Shown here: positions 63,761-64,000 of the stretch, one piece after another
Position numbering within the stretch: position 1 is the first letter of the stretch
Layout of the letters: each line of letters opens with the position of its first letter
Assembly (NCBI GenBank): GCA_019454185.1
Contig: CP075368.1
Span: forward strand, 3,575,649-3,639,648
Length of the DNA stretch: 64,000 nt
Origin: Phycisphaeraceae bacterium
GTDB lineage: Bacteria > Planctomycetota > Phycisphaerae > Phycisphaerales > UBA1924
Reading direction: 5' to 3'
The notes under the pieces: generated by a model
Database searches by the model: none
Told to the model about the DNA's origin: nothing
The model's input: the letters and a program-made list of their open reading frames with translations, nothing else
Position numbers and translations under genes: made by a program

Positions 63761-64000
63761 ATGATCGCCTCACCCGACCTCACACACGACGCGCCCCACC
63801 ACGCCACCCCCGCCGACCCCATTTCCCCGCGCCAGCGCTGGGCCCACCTCCTCGTCCTCGACATGCTCAGGGCCAACCTCCCCCTCGACCGCCTCGCGGC
63901 ACACCTCAACATCCCCTTCCTCACACTCATCGACTACATCAACACGCCCGAGGTCCAGGCCGAGATCGACGCCTACGACCAGCTCCTCACCATCCGCGCC
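63761..64000 (+). CDS. Unknown protein, N-terminal part (continues beyond window)
   Basis: The first 80 codons, open to the window end. The start reads MIASPDLTHDAPHH; then from residue 24 a helical segment, QRWAHLLVLDMLRANLPLDRLAAHLNIPFLTLIDYIN, which looks like a small helix-turn-helix, followed by TPEVQAEIDAYDQLLTIRA. It could be a transcriptional regulator that binds the palindrome upstream, but that is inference. Codons are C-rich like the other genes here. Confidence 0.65.
   Translation, partial: MIASPDLTHDAPHHATPADPISPRQRWAHLLVLDMLRANLPLDRLAAHLNIPFLTLIDYINTPEVQAEIDAYDQLLTIRA

Overview
This window is GC-rich bacterial chromosome with almost every base used by genes. The gene content suggests a planctomycete of the Phycisphaerae type. 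Pointers are the VWA/amidotransferase-like - MoxR - DUF58 - VWA membrane cluster, a DUF4175-like coiled-coil membrane protein next to an alpha-toroid (prenyltransferase/squalene-oxidase repeat) protein, paired PhoH and 7TM-HD phosphohydrolase genes, a phosphate-porin-like outer-membrane protein, many secreted proteins and lipoproteins of unknown function, and intergenic 8-9 bp tandem repeats. The assignment is inference; there is no rRNA gene in the window to confirm it. I see no tRNA, rRNA, CRISPR array or transposase.

Layout. 1-8.7 kb: 5' part of comM, an aldehyde dehydrogenase of the ketoglutarate-semialdehyde type, gltX, an FkbM methyltransferase, metG, and a two-gene retropepsin-like cassette. 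8.9-14.8 kb: a secreted TPR-like protein translationally coupled to a GAF/SpoIIE phosphatase, then accC and accB on the minus strand, separated by an inserted four-helix-bundle (23S IVS-type) gene flanked by inverted 8-bp repeat arrays. 14.9-26.2 kb: a long plus-strand run of ABC permease, NHL lipoprotein, VWA/amidotransferase-like protein, MoxR, lipoprotein, GxxExxY protein (again inside inverted repeats), DUF58 and VWA protein. 26.2-34.4 kb: nitroreductase, a large secreted protein, a poorly explained 0.9-kb stretch, lexA, a repeat hairpin, ispD, and an ECF sigma operon. 34.6-44.9 kb: methyltransferase, dprA, two lipoproteins (one SpoIID-like), an orphan protein, queA and murE-murF-mraY. 44.9-58.7 kb, all minus strand: a four-gene overlapping operon of envelope proteins, ftsK, a PgpH-like HD protein and phoH. 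58.9-64 kb: lipoprotein, PhoR/PhoB-like two-component pair, porin with a clear terminator, and the start of an unknown gene behind a perfect 22-bp palindrome.

How it fits together. Most of the window is housekeeping: peptidoglycan precursor synthesis with a MurE motif that points to diaminopimelate, fatty-acid initiation, two tRNA synthetases, queuosine, isoprenoid precursor and SOS control. Competence-related comM and dprA sit at separate loci. The PhoR/PhoB-like pair next to a phosphate-type porin suggests phosphate-limitation control.

The most unusual signal is a family of small inserted elements. Two carry a single small gene (four-helix bundle; GxxExxY nuclease-fold) between inverted short tandem repeats and interrupt otherwise standard operons (accB/accC; moxR/DUF58). 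A third has the same inverted 8-bp arrays with no gene between them, and a fourth site has a single array. They look like protein-coding hairpin elements resembling rRNA intervening sequences but sitting in mRNA operons.
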